A stretch of 64,000 bases of DNA, from positions 34,807-98,806 of the forward strand of contig NZ_JNWK01000060.1 of assembly GCF_000716445.1 (NCBI RefSeq), read 5' to 3'. The translations under genes and the position numbers were made by a program. Source of the stretch: Streptomyces wedmorensis. GTDB taxonomy: Bacteria; Actinomycetota; Actinomycetes; Streptomycetales; Streptomycetaceae. The notes below the pieces were generated by a model. That model did not search any database. It saw only the letters and a program-made list of their open reading frames with translations, and had not been told where the DNA came from. Below are positions 1-7,898 of this stretch, one piece after another (the first letter of the stretch is position 1; each line of letters starts with the position of its first letter).

Positions 1-141
1 CCGAGACGGCCAGAACGGCTCGAGGTCGTGACGACCCGTCGCGGTGTCGTTCTTCATGTTGGCCATATCCCTATTGAACCAGAAGGGAATGCCTCCGACG
101 AGCCTTTCGACAGCGGACTCCGTGTCGGACGTCCCACATGA
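1..141 (+). CDS. C-terminal fragment of an unidentified protein
   Basis: A frame is open from the first base and closes with TGA, giving the last 46 codons of a gene that begins outside the window. The stop lies two bases before a perfect hairpin that can also terminate the opposing glnII gene, so a gene ending here fits the layout. The visible tail (HVGHIPIEPEGNASDEP) is not one I recognise. Its third-position GC is lower than in neighbouring genes, which weakens the call. The short frame could be chance, and no function is offered. Confidence 0.4.
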   Translation, partial: PRRPERLEVVTTRRGVVLHVGHIPIEPEGNASDEPFDSGLRVGRPT

Positions 142-142
142 C

Positions 143-183
143 GGAAGGGGCGCCCACCGTGTGGAACGGTGGGCGCCCCTTCC
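143..183. terminator. Bidirectional hairpin terminator
   Basis: An 18-bp perfect stem (GGAAGGGGCGCCCACCGT and its complement) encloses a 5-nt loop. It lies between the end of the partial + strand frame and the end of glnII on the - strand, so it can serve both. There is no U-tract, as is usual in Streptomyces. Confidence 0.85.
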
Positions 184-250
184 GGAGTGCGTGGATCAGG
201 GTCGGGTCAGGCGCGGATCAGGCCGCGGACCGGACCGGGGATCCGGGGAA

Positions 251-1282
251 TCAGACCTGGCCGGCCTTGGCGAGGGCCTCGCAGCAGGTGTCGACGATGA
301 GGCGGGTGACGACGTAGGGGTCGACGTTCGCGTTGGGGCGACGGTCCTCGATGTAGCCCTTCTGGTCCTGCTCGACCTGCCACGGGATGCGGACCGAGGC
401 GCCGCGGTCCGAGACGCCGTAGGAGTACTGGTCCCACGGGGCGGTCTCGTGGAGGCCGGTGAGGCGCTCGTCGATGCCGGCGCCGTAGTTCTTGACGTGG
501 TCCAGCGGCTTCGAGCCCTCGCCGAGGGACTCGCAGGCGGTGATGATGGCGTCGTAGCCCTCGCGCATCGCCTTGGTGGAGAAGTTGGTGTGCGCGCCGG
601 CACCGTTCCAGTCGCCCTTGACCGGCTTCGGGTCGAGGGTCGCGGCGACGTTGAAGTCCTCGGCGGTGCGGTACAGCAGCCAGCGGGCGATCCACAGCTG
701 GTCGGAGACCTCGAGCGGGGACAGCGGGCCGACCTGGAACTCCCACTGGCCGGGCATGACCTCGGCGTTGATGCCGGAGATGCCGAGACCCGCCTTGAGG
801 CAGTTCTCGAGGTGCGCCTCGACGATCGGGCGGCCGTGGATCTCGTCCACGCCGACGCCGCAGTAGTAGCCGCCCTGCGGGGCCGGGAAGCCGTTGACCG
901 GGAAGCCGAGCGGGCGGGTGCCGTCGAAGAAGGTGTACTCCTGCTCGATGCCGAAGATCGACTCCTGGGAGGCGTACTTCGCGGCGACCTCGGCCAGCGC
1001 GGCGCGGGTGTTGGACTCGTGCGGAGTCATGTCCGTGTTGAGGACCTCGCACAGCACCAGGACGTCGTTGCCGCCACGGATCGGGTCCGGGCAGACGAAG
1101 ACGGGCTTGAGGACGCGGTCCGACGCGTGACCCTTGGCCTGGTTCGTGCTGGAACCGTCGAAGCCCCAGATCGGCAGCTCGTCGAGCGCGAGGCCCTCAC
1201 CGGCGATGATCTTCGTCTTGGAACGAAGCTTCGCGGTCGGCTCGGTGCCGTCGATCCAGATGTACTCAGCCTTGAAGGTCAC
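251..1282 (-). CDS. glnII: Glutamine synthetase type II (GSII)
   Basis: Condenses glutamate and ammonia to glutamine with ATP. It is the eukaryotic-like, heat-labile GSII that Streptomyces carries beside GSI. The protein is 343 aa, normal for GSII, beginning TFKAEYIWIDGTEPTAKLRS, and contains GFDGSSTNQA near residue 45 and the EQEYTFFDG substrate-region motif. The start chosen is GTG at 1282 and not the ATG nine bases upstream, because AAAGGA (1291-1296) overlaps that ATG but sits eight bases before the GTG, and because I recall other Streptomyces GlnII starting at this residue. A GlnR operator lies about 120 bp upstream, so expression should rise in nitrogen limitation. The gene stands alone between its promoter and a strong terminator. 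Confidence 0.96.
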   Translation of the reverse strand: MTFKAEYIWIDGTEPTAKLRSKTKIIAGEGLALDELPIWGFDGSSTNQAKGHASDRVLKPVFVCPDPIRGGNDVLVLCEVLNTDMTPHESNTRAALAEVAAKYASQESIFGIEQEYTFFDGTRPLGFPVNGFPAPQGGYYCGVGVDEIHGRPIVEAHLENCLKAGLGISGINAEVMPGQWEFQVGPLSPLEVSDQLWIARWLLYRTAEDFNVAATLDPKPVKGDWNGAGAHTNFSTKAMREGYDAIITACESLGEGSKPLDHVKNYGAGIDERLTGLHETAPWDQYSYGVSDRGASVRIPWQVEQDQKGYIEDRRPNANVDPYVVTRLIVDTCCEALAKAGQV

Positions 1283-1400
1283 GGGTCTCATCCTTTGGCG
1301 TGCTGCTGCGGGGTTCCGTCGCGGCTCGCGGCACTGCGAGAAGCTGCGGTGTCTGCGCTGACTGCGCTGTTTGTGTTCGACCGCAGCTTCGCAACACGGG

Positions 1401-1438
1401 ATTTCCCGTCGGTTGCCCGTTTGTGAACCCCGTGTTAC
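1401..1438 (-). promoter_or_regulatory. GlnR operator upstream of glnII
   Basis: Read on the - strand, the pattern is GTAAC-n6-TTCAC-n6-GCAAC-n6-GAAAT: four half-sites spaced by exactly six bases. This matches the known a/b-site arrangement bound by GlnR, the global nitrogen regulator of Streptomyces. It touches the stop codon of the upstream gene, so the whole glnII promoter is confined to about 155 bp. Confidence 0.88.
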
Positions 1439-2590
1439 TCAGCCTTCCTGATTTTCGCGGATCCGCTGTGCGACGACGTGCGCGTCCAGCAGCGAGCCCA
1501 GCCCCGCCGCCCGGATCCGCCGCACGACCTCCTCGTACGAGGTGCCGAGCGCCTCGGCCGTCCGCCCGAGGTGCCAGTCCTCGGCGGCGAGCCGCCGCAG
1601 CAGATGGCCCTTGCGGATCTGGTTCTCGGACAGCCGGAAGCTCTTCAGGTACGCCGTCCGCCCCTTGTGGTCGGTGATCAGCTCGCCGATGTGCTGCTCC
1701 TGCCCTCCCCGCAGGAACGGCGGCAGGAACCGGTACAGGTCGAACGACCCCATCCGGTACACCCGCTCGAAGGCGTACGGCGTCTCCAGCAGGTCCCGCG
1801 CCATCAGCCCGTCGTGCGCCACCGCCCAGGCCCGCTCCTGCTCACGCGCCGCCGCCCGCAGGTCCGCGAGGGTGCGGATGCCGCCGGCCCCGTCCCGGAT
1901 CCGCGCGGTGAACTCGGGCACGGGGGCGCCGTAGTGCGCGTACTGGTGCACCAGCTCCCCGTACAGGTCCTCCACCAGCGTCGGGTGCAGCAGGCGGTAG
2001 TCCTCGGGGTGCGGCACCACGAAGGCCGCGGCCAGCGCGTCGGCCACGTACAGGAGCAGGCCGCACTGCCCCGGGTGGAGCTCGAAGATCCGCAGCGCCT
2101 CGGCGAGCCCCGGCACCGACCACCCCGCGTACGCCGCCTCCGCGCGCGGCGACAGACCGCGCCTCAGCGCCTCCCGCGACCAGTCGTCCCAGACCACCGA
2201 AGGCCCGCCGAAGTGCAGCGCCAGATATCCCTCGAGGGCGAGGTGCAGCGGCAGGAACCTCAGCCTCCGCTCGCCCCGGCGCCGCTTGGCCATCCGCTGC
2301 GGACGGCGCACGGCCATCCCCGGCGGCGCCCCCTCGCCGCCGAGCCGGGTCCCGTACGCGGCCCGCTCCTCCCCCGTCCCCGTCCAGTCGGCGACGAAGC
2401 CGTGCGGGATGTACGAGGTGTACGCGGTCCGGTCGCCGACGGCGACGGAGGCCTCGCCCCACCCCTCGTACACCTCCCGGCCCAGCCGCAGCCCCGCCAC
2501 CGGCTCGGCCCGCACCAGCGGCACGAGCCGCACCCCGCCCCACACCTGCGCGGGACGCACGTCGAGGCCGGTCAGATCGATCCCCGTCAC
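1439..2590 (-). CDS. ARPP-2-like protein, partner of the vWA protein
   Basis: The protein is 383 aa with no signal peptide or membrane span. The start LTGLDVRPAQVWGGVRLVPL and the YTSYIPHGFVADW segment resemble proteins annotated as ARPP-2 (ADP-ribosylglycohydrolase/rhodanese-phosphatase-associated protein), a family proposed from comparative genomics as part of prokaryotic conflict or RNA-repair systems. The C-terminal 70 residues (SENQIRKGHLLRRLAAEDWHL onward) look like a helix-turn-helix. Its ATG overlaps the stop of the upstream vWA gene by ATGA, so the two are translationally coupled and probably made as a pair. The biochemical function is unknown. The family name is from memory and should be treated as probable. 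Confidence 0.6.
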   Translation of the reverse strand: MTGIDLTGLDVRPAQVWGGVRLVPLVRAEPVAGLRLGREVYEGWGEASVAVGDRTAYTSYIPHGFVADWTGTGEERAAYGTRLGGEGAPPGMAVRRPQRMAKRRRGERRLRFLPLHLALEGYLALHFGGPSVVWDDWSREALRRGLSPRAEAAYAGWSVPGLAEALRIFELHPGQCGLLLYVADALAAAFVVPHPEDYRLLHPTLVEDLYGELVHQYAHYGAPVPEFTARIRDGAGGIRTLADLRAAAREQERAWAVAHDGLMARDLLETPYAFERVYRMGSFDLYRFLPPFLRGGQEQHIGELITDHKGRTAYLKSFRLSENQIRKGHLLRRLAAEDWHLGRTAEALGTSYEEVVRRIRAAGLGSLLDAHVVAQRIRENQEG

Positions 2591-3996
2591 GCCCCGGCCT
2601 CCGTCAGGAAGTGCTCCACCCGCCGGTCCAGATACGCCCGCAGCTCCGTGAAGCCGGTCCGCCCCTCGGCGAACTGCGCGATCTCCACCAGCGCCGCCAG
2701 GTCCTCCGCGTCCCTCATCCCGGCCGTCGGCACACTCGCCGCGAGCCGGCGCACGTCGAAGCCGTCCGCGTCGTATACGGGGTTGAGGTGGACGACGCTC
2801 GTCCCCCGCCCCGGGTCGAGCCGCGCGCGCCAGACCCGCAGGACCTCGCCCGCGAGCCCCGGCGGCGCGTTGTCCCAGCCGTCCGAGACGATCACCAGCC
2901 GCTCCGGCTCCGTCTCCAGGGCGTCCAGGATCCGCGTCCCCAGCGGCGTCGGCCCGTACGGCCGGACCATCAGCGGATCGTCCCCGCCCGAGGTCCAGAG
3001 CGCCGTGTACGCCCCCGGTGCCGCGAGGGCCTCCAGAAGGAAGTGGCAGCCCAGCGCCACGGCCAGCGGCCGGCGCCGCTTCACCGCCGAACCGGACGAG
3101 GAGAAACTGTCGTCGAGCACCGCCGTCAACCGCCCCCAGCTCCCGGCGTACGGTCCCGCCGCCCGCCGCGCGGAGGCGCGCAGCGCAGCCGTGAGCTCCG
3201 CCCGGCGCTCGACCCGCTCGCCGAACGGCAGCGCGAGCACGTACAGCGCGAGCCGGGTCAGCGGCATCACGGCCAGCTCGGCCCCCGCGCCCGACGCCCG
3301 TTCCGTCCTGAGCCGTTCGAGCCGGGTCATCCGGGGCGCGATCCGCTCCAGGAACACCGCACGCGGCACCCCGTGCTTCGCCGCGAACCCCTCGGCGACC
3401 GTGAACGGGAGCTCGTACACCGCGGACTGCTCGTAGTGCGCCCGGCGGTACGCGTCCAGCAGGGCGTTGCCGTACCGCACGCGGCGGCCGGGAGCGAACA
3501 GGAAGTCACCGGTCTCCGGGTCGGTCGGCCGGCCGTGGACGTGCCGCACGGCGGCCTTCACCCCGGTCCGGTACTTCACCGCGTCCAGCGCCGGATCAGG
3601 GCGGGCCGCGAGCCACCCGCGCACGATCGCGCGCGTGCGCCGGTTGTTGACCCCGGCCGCCCGCAGCGCGCGGAACAGCCGGTAGACCCGCTGCGGCGGC
3701 AGCATCGCGAGCCGCGCCGCGATCAGCCGGCCCTCGGCCCGCTTCTCCTCCGCCCCGCCCGCCTCACCGGCGGTGCGCAGCAGCCCCTCGACGATCAGCG
3801 CGGCGTTGTGGTGGTTCACGTCCAGGGCCAGCGCGGCCGCGTACACGGGCCGGTAGTTGACCCGTACGTACTCGTGGAGGAACCCCAGCGAGAACCGCTG
3901 CTCCTCGGCGGACGAACGGAACTCCCGCTGACCCGTCGCCGTCACGGCGGCGTTCACGAAGAGCAGGACGTCCTCGGCGGCGACGAGCTCGGACAC
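2587..3996 (-). CDS. TROVE-like / von Willebrand A domain protein
   Basis: A 469-aa cytoplasmic protein. The N-terminal 250 residues are helical and contain repeats of the kind seen in TROVE (Ro60-type) RNA-binding modules, for example HNAALIVEGLLRTAG and VYRLFRALRAAGVNNRRTRA. The C-terminal half is a vWA-like domain: LDDSFSSSGS supplies the DxSxS metal-site motif and VIVSDGWDN the distal aspartate. The start is GTG 3996, preceded by GGAGAGGGGGAG. Coupling to the ARPP-2-like gene suggests a two-protein system. Ro60-like proteins bind Y RNA or misfolded RNA; whether this one does is inference. No obvious Y-RNA-like gene was found beside it. Confidence 0.62.
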   Translation of the reverse strand: MSELVAAEDVLLFVNAAVTATGQREFRSSAEEQRFSLGFLHEYVRVNYRPVYAAALALDVNHHNAALIVEGLLRTAGEAGGAEEKRAEGRLIAARLAMLPPQRVYRLFRALRAAGVNNRRTRAIVRGWLAARPDPALDAVKYRTGVKAAVRHVHGRPTDPETGDFLFAPGRRVRYGNALLDAYRRAHYEQSAVYELPFTVAEGFAAKHGVPRAVFLERIAPRMTRLERLRTERASGAGAELAVMPLTRLALYVLALPFGERVERRAELTAALRASARRAAGPYAGSWGRLTAVLDDSFSSSGSAVKRRRPLAVALGCHFLLEALAAPGAYTALWTSGGDDPLMVRPYGPTPLGTRILDALETEPERLVIVSDGWDNAPPGLAGEVLRVWRARLDPGRGTSVVHLNPVYDADGFDVRRLAASVPTAGMRDAEDLAALVEIAQFAEGRTGFTELRAYLDRRVEHFLTEAGA

Positions 3997-4184
3997 GGTG
4001 CTCCCCCTCTCCTGGACGCCGGCCGGGGAATGAGGGCGCGAACAGCGAAGACGTTGCTTCAGAGGCAGTTCCGGAAGTCGCACCGGAGTCCCGCGGCCGG
4101 CGGAGGAACGCTAACACCGGCGTGGGGGAGGGCCGCCATCGGATTTCGCCGAGGGGACGCGGCGGGAGGCTCGGTCCCGACCGG

Positions 4185-4331
4185 TCGTGCGGGGTGCCGG
4201 TCGGGTCGTACGGGGTGCCGGTCCCGTCGTACGGCGTCCCGACCCGGTCGTACGGGGTCCCGGTCCCGTCGTGCGGGGTGCCGGTCGGGTCGTACTGGGT
4301 CCCGACCCGGTCGTACGGGGTGCCGGTCCGG
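4185..4331. repeat. 21-bp tandem repeat, seven copies
   Basis: Seven back-to-back 21-bp units of the type TCGTRCGGGGTSCCGGTCSSG fill the leader in front of the Gfo/Idh gene, with a partial unit before them. The last unit ends about 30 bp before the ATG. The unit length is a multiple of three and all frames stay open, but no start or ribosome site suggests translation. The bases from 4000 to 4184 hold the presumed promoter of the divergent vWA gene and nothing else I can name. Confidence 0.9.
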
Positions 4332-4360
4332 TTGTCGGTGGGGACCGGCAGACTGGGGCC

Positions 4361-5269
4361 ATGGCGAAGAAGGTGGGCGCGAAGCCCCGTATCGGACTCC
4401 TCGGCACCGGCCCCTGGGCCGCCCGGACGCACGCGCCCGCGTTGGCCGGGCACGCGGGTGTCGAGTTCAGCGGGGTGTGGGGGAGACGCCCCGAGGCGGC
4501 GGCCGGGCTCGCGGCCGCGTCGGGCGTCCGCGCGTACGACGACGTGGACGCGCTCTTCGAGGCGAGCGACGCCGTGGCCCTGGCGCTTCCGCCGGATGTC
4601 CAGGCGCCGCTGGCGGTGCGGGCGGCGGAGGCCGGCTGTCATGTGCTCCTGGACAAGCCGGTCGCCACGACGGTGACCGGGGCCCGCGCGGTGACCGAGG
4701 CGGTCGAGGCGGCCGGGGTCGCCTCGGTGGTCTTCTGCACGCTGCGGTTCGCGGAGCCGACGGCCCGCTGGATCGAGGAGCGGGCGGCGGACGGCGGCTG
4801 GTTCCTGGGCGAGGCGCACTGGCTGGGCTCGCTCTACGGCCCGGGTTCCACGAGCGACTACGCGGCCTCCCCCTGGCGGCGGGAGAAGGGCGGCCTCTGG
4901 GACGTCGGCCCGCACGTCCTCTCGGTCTACCTGCCGATCCTCGGCGACGTCACGGACATCACGGCCGTCCCGGGCCCGGACGACACCCACCACCTGGTCC
5001 TGCGGCACGCGTCGGGCGCGAGCAGCACCGCCACGCTCACCCTCAGCGCCCCGCCGGAGGCGGCGGAGGCGGCCCTCACCCTGTACGGCACCGGAGGCCG
5101 CGCCGAACTGCCCCGCTGGGACGGCGCGGTGGGGGCCTTCGGCGCGGCCGTCGACGCCCTCGTCACCGCGGCCCGCACCGGGGAGCCGCACGCCTGTGAC
5201 GCCCGCTTCGGCCTCCGGCTGACCGAGATTCTGACCGAGGCGGAGCACCGGGCCGCCACCCGCACCTGA
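4361..5269 (+). CDS. Gfo/Idh/MocA family oxidoreductase
   Basis: A 302-aa NAD(P)-dependent dehydrogenase of the Gfo/Idh/MocA type. The N-terminal Rossmann fold shows IGLLGTGPWAARTHAPAL (residues 9-26). The conserved lysine sits in LLDKPVATT near residue 100, and a C-terminal alpha/beta domain of the usual kind follows. The start is the ATG at 4361; the frame stays open upstream through the tandem repeat, but that region is not coding-like. The substrate, probably a sugar or inositol derivative, cannot be read from sequence. It is monocistronic, with a divergent vWA gene upstream and a low-complexity tract downstream. Confidence 0.88.
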   Translation: MAKKVGAKPRIGLLGTGPWAARTHAPALAGHAGVEFSGVWGRRPEAAAGLAAASGVRAYDDVDALFEASDAVALALPPDVQAPLAVRAAEAGCHVLLDKPVATTVTGARAVTEAVEAAGVASVVFCTLRFAEPTARWIEERAADGGWFLGEAHWLGSLYGPGSTSDYAASPWRREKGGLWDVGPHVLSVYLPILGDVTDITAVPGPDDTHHLVLRHASGASSTATLTLSAPPEAAEAALTLYGTGGRAELPRWDGAVGAFGAAVDALVTAARTGEPHACDARFGLRLTEILTEAEHRAATRT

Positions 5270-5420
5270 CCTCGCCGCCGCCGACCGCACATGACCGCGC
5301 CGCACCAGACCGCGCCGGTGCCACCCGCACCTGACCGCGCCGCCGCCCGCACCCGACCAAGCACCGTCGCTCGCACCTGACCGCGCCGCACTCGACCACC
5401 CCGCACCCGACCACGCCGCC
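5270..5420. repeat. Degenerate GC-rich repeat tract
   Basis: Loose iterations of CCGCACCTGACCGCGCCG-like units (about 17-20 bp) follow the Gfo/Idh stop. No gene or convincing hairpin is visible in the 180 bp before the convergent MocR gene. Confidence 0.6.
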
Positions 5421-5450
5421 GCCCCCCTCCGAGCCGACCTGCTCGACCCG

Positions 5451-6881
5451 TCACCCCCGAGGGCCGACGGCCTCCGCCAGCGCCGAGCAGAGGGCGTCCA
5501 GGGCCGCGCCGTAGAGACGTTCCGGTGGGGTGGCGTAGCCGACGACCAGGCCGTCCGGGTGGGTGGGGTCCGGGGTGTCGGGGTGGCGGTAGGAGGCCAG
5601 GCCTTCGACGGCGACCCCGTGCCGGGCCGCCGCGGCGAGCGCGGCGGTCTCGGTGCCGGCGGGCAGTTCCAGGACTGCGTGCAGTCCGGCGGCGATGCCT
5701 GTGACCCGTACCGAGGGCACCCGCTCGGAGAGCGCGGTCACGAGCCGGTCGCGGCGCTGCCGGTGCCGCTGCCGCATGCGGCGGACGTGGCGGTCGTACG
5801 CGCCGGAGTCGAGGAAGTCGGCGAGGGTGAGCTGCTCGACGGCGGAGGCGTACGGCTCGCGTTCGCCCTTCGCCGCGACGACACCGTCCACGAGGGCCGT
5901 CGGCAGGCACATCCAGCCGATCCGCAGCGCGGGGGAGAGGCTCTTGCTGACGGAGCCGAGGAACACGGTCCGCTCGGGGTCGAGCCCCTGGACGGCGCCC
6001 ACCGGCCGCCGGTCGTAGCGGAACTCGCCGTCGTAGTCGTCCTCCACGACGATTCCGCCGGAGCGTCGCGCCCATTCCAGGACACCGGCCCGCCGCTCGG
6101 GGTGGAGCGGCCCTCCGGTGGGGAACTGGTGGGCGGGCGTGAGCAGTACCGCGCCCGCCCCGGCGGGGATCTCGCCGACCCGCGCCCCCTCGTCGTCCAC
6201 CGGTACGGGCGGCGTGCTTACCCCGGCCTCGGCGAGGAGCCCCCGGTGGAACGGCAGCCCGTACTCCTCGACCGCCCATGTGCCCGTCCGCACGACGCGC
6301 GCGAGCAGCCGCAGCGCGTGCGCGGTGCCCGAGCAGACCACGATCCGCTCCGGCCCGGTCCGCACTCCCCGCGCCCGGGCGAGATAGGCCGACAGCGCGC
6401 TCCGCAGTTCGATCCGGCCGCGCGGATCGCCGACCCCGAGCGCCTCGTGCGGGGCCCTCGTCAACGCCTGCCGCGCCGACGCCAGCCATGCCCCGCGCGG
6501 AAAGGCGCCGGGGTCGGGTTTGCCCTGGACCAGGTCGTACGGCACCGCCGCCGGGGCGTCGGCTCGGAGCGTTCGGGTGTCGGCCGCGCCGGTTCCGGGG
6601 CGGTCCCGGCGGGCGGTGAGCCATGCTTCGGCGACCCCTTCGGCCACCCGGGTCCCCGATCCCTGGCGGGCGGTGAGCCATCCCTCGGCGACGAGCTCGG
6701 TGTAGGCGTCGGCGACGGTGTTGCGGGCGATGCCGAGGTCGGCGGCGAGGGAACGGTACGGCGGGAGCCGCGTCCCGGGGGCCAGCCGCCCGTCCCGTAC
6801 GGCCTCGCGGAGCGCCCCGATGAGCGCCGCGCGGCGGCTCCCGGCGGCGGCGAGGTCCAGATGCAGATCGTTGCCGAGCAC
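5451..6881 (-). CDS. MocR/PdxR-type GntR-aminotransferase regulator
   Basis: A 476-aa transcription factor with an N-terminal GntR winged helix (ALREAVRDGRLAPGTRLPPY, LGIARNTVADAYTEL) joined to a class-I aminotransferase-like domain. The PLP lysine lies in FLGSVSKSLSPALRIGW, and EDDYDGEFRYD is the usual MocR aspartate segment. Such proteins use PLP as effector and often control PLP or GABA metabolism. The start is GTG 6881, 17 bases after the ArsC-like stop. The frame is open far upstream, but that part lies inside the ArsC-like gene. No pdxST genes are adjacent, so the regulon is unknown. Confidence 0.88.
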   Translation of the reverse strand: MLGNDLHLDLAAAGSRRAALIGALREAVRDGRLAPGTRLPPYRSLAADLGIARNTVADAYTELVAEGWLTARQGSGTRVAEGVAEAWLTARRDRPGTGAADTRTLRADAPAAVPYDLVQGKPDPGAFPRGAWLASARQALTRAPHEALGVGDPRGRIELRSALSAYLARARGVRTGPERIVVCSGTAHALRLLARVVRTGTWAVEEYGLPFHRGLLAEAGVSTPPVPVDDEGARVGEIPAGAGAVLLTPAHQFPTGGPLHPERRAGVLEWARRSGGIVVEDDYDGEFRYDRRPVGAVQGLDPERTVFLGSVSKSLSPALRIGWMCLPTALVDGVVAAKGEREPYASAVEQLTLADFLDSGAYDRHVRRMRQRHRQRRDRLVTALSERVPSVRVTGIAAGLHAVLELPAGTETAALAAAARHGVAVEGLASYRHPDTPDPTHPDGLVVGYATPPERLYGAALDALCSALAEAVGPRG

Positions 6882-6898
6882 GACGTCGTGGTTCCGTG

Positions 6899-7258
6899 TC
6901 AGCGGGACAGCGCGTCCCGTACGGCGTCCTCGGTCCGGGCGACGACGGCCGTGCCGTCCTCGGCGGTGATGATGGGCCGCTGGATCAGCTTGGGGTGCGC
7001 GGACAGCGCCTCGATCCACCGGTCCCGGTCGGCCGCGTCCCGGGGCCATTCCTTCAGGCCGAGCTCCTTGGCGGCGGCCTCCTGCGTGCGCGTGATGTCC
7101 CAGGGTTCGAGCCCGAGCCGGTCGAGCACCCGCCGGATCTCGTCCGGCGAGGGGATGTCCTCCAGGTAGCGCCGGACGGTGTAGTCGGCGCCCTCGGCGT
7201 CGAGCAGGGTGAGGGCGCTGCGGCACTTGGAACAGGCGGGATTGATCCAGATCTCCAT
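6899..7258 (-). CDS. ArsC/Spx-family thioredoxin-fold protein
   Basis: A 119-aa protein of the ArsC/YffB/Spx family. The N-terminus EIWINPACSKCRSALTLL carries the CxxC-like active site, and the family arginine is in LIQRPIITAEDGTAVV near residue 95. These proteins are glutaredoxin-linked arsenate reductases or redox adaptors. There is no arsenite pump or ArsR nearby, so the role in arsenic resistance is uncertain. ATG 7258 is used; a GTG nine bases earlier with GGGGGG five bases before it is an alternative. It is followed at 17 bp by the MocR gene, probably as an operon. Confidence 0.85.
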   Translation of the reverse strand: MEIWINPACSKCRSALTLLDAEGADYTVRRYLEDIPSPDEIRRVLDRLGLEPWDITRTQEAAAKELGLKEWPRDAADRDRWIEALSAHPKLIQRPIITAEDGTAVVARTEDAVRDALSR

Positions 7259-7322
7259 GCCCCACACGGTACCCCCCACGCCTCCCTCCACCACCCCCTA
7301 AACCCCATCTGGCCAGGGGCGA

Positions 7323-7345
7323 TTGTCAGTGGGGGGCACTAAAAT
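7323..7345 (+). promoter_or_regulatory. RecA-NDp-type DNA-damage promoter
   Basis: TTGTCAGTG, eight bases, then TAAAAT. This matches exactly the tTGTCRGTG-N8-TAnnnT promoter described for LexA/RecA-independent DNA-damage genes in mycobacteria and found across actinobacteria. It lies 62 bp before the ATG of the 91-aa gene. Confidence 0.8.
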
Positions 7346-7407
7346 AAGGGGTGAAGGTGAGGGTCCCGGGGAGGGCCCCCATCCCACCGTTCGCCAGGAG
7401 GTAGCCC

Positions 7408-7683
7408 ATGGCTCTCGCCGTGATCCGCACGCCGTCCATCGAACCCTGGAAGCCCCTCCAGCGGAAGCCCCTTCCCGCGGGCCGCCCCCGCGAGTGGTAC
7501 GTCACGCACAACCGGCGCCTCAAGGCCATGCGCCTCGCCATCGCCCTCCTCGACGCGGGCGTCTACCTCCCGTCGAAGGCCACCGACACGACCATACGCA
7601 CCACCGCCGAGACCATCGGCATCCACCCGCCCTCCGACACCACCTGCCGCATGGTCCGCGCCCTGATCCGCTACGGCCGCTGA
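7408..7683 (+). CDS. Conserved small protein under a damage-type promoter
   Basis: A 91-aa basic protein (ALAVIRTPSIEPWKPLQRKP start; C-terminal MVRALIRYGR). It has AGGAGGT seven bases before the ATG, no membrane span and no signal peptide. I recall similar small proteins in many Streptomyces but know of no function. The region from residue 35 (RRLKAMRLAIALLDAGVYLP onward) could form a small helical DNA-binding fold; this is only an impression. The gene is bounded by a RecA-NDp-like promoter upstream and a strong hairpin downstream, so it is its own transcription unit and may respond to DNA damage. Confidence 0.75.
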   Translation: MALAVIRTPSIEPWKPLQRKPLPAGRPREWYVTHNRRLKAMRLAIALLDAGVYLPSKATDTTIRTTAETIGIHPPSDTTCRMVRALIRYGR

Positions 7684-7707
7684 CCCCGGCCGCGCCCGGA
7701 CCGACCG

Positions 7708-7744
7708 ACGGCCGCCGCCCCCAAGAGGAGGGGGTGGCGGCCGT
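7708..7744 (+). terminator. Hairpin terminator
   Basis: A 15-bp stem ACGGCCGCCGCCCCC / GGGGGTGGCGGCCGT with one G-T pair and a 7-nt loop, 25 bp after the 91-aa gene. Its last base is the first base of the next promoter element. Confidence 0.8.
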
Positions 7745-7766
7745 TGTCAGTGCCCCCTGTTAGCTT
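7744..7766 (+). promoter_or_regulatory. Second RecA-NDp-type promoter
   Basis: TTGTCAGTG, eight bases, TAGCTT: a second exact match to TTGTCRGTG-N8-TAnnnT, 421 bp after the first. It precedes the secreted-protein gene by about 130 bp. Confidence 0.78.
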
Positions 7767-7810
7767 TCCGGGGTGTTGCCAAGGAGATCATTCCGCCACC
7801 CCCTCAGGCC

Positions 7811-7838
7811 CACACCTGTCAGGTACCTGACAGGTGTG
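7811..7838. promoter_or_regulatory. 28-bp perfect palindrome in a leader
   Basis: CACACCTGTCAGGT followed directly by its reverse complement. It contains two abutting 11-bp palindromes (ACCTG-T-CAGGT and ACCTG-A-CAGGT), as a dimer-of-dimers operator would. It lies between the predicted start of transcription and the secreted-protein gene, so it could be a repressor site or an RNA hairpin. The cognate regulator is unknown. Confidence 0.7.
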
Positions 7839-7898
7839 CCGCGGCAGCCACCGATGTCCACGCACCAGACACGGAAACAAGGCAAGGAGCACCACTCC

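Noticed and set aside
1289..1291. ATG as the glnII start
   Set aside because: AAAGGA overlaps it, leaving no spacing. GTG 1282 has correct spacing.
4185..4360. An N-terminal repeat domain of the Gfo/Idh protein
   Set aside because: The frame is open through the repeats, but the Rossmann motif starts normally after ATG 4361 and no ribosome site precedes the repeats.
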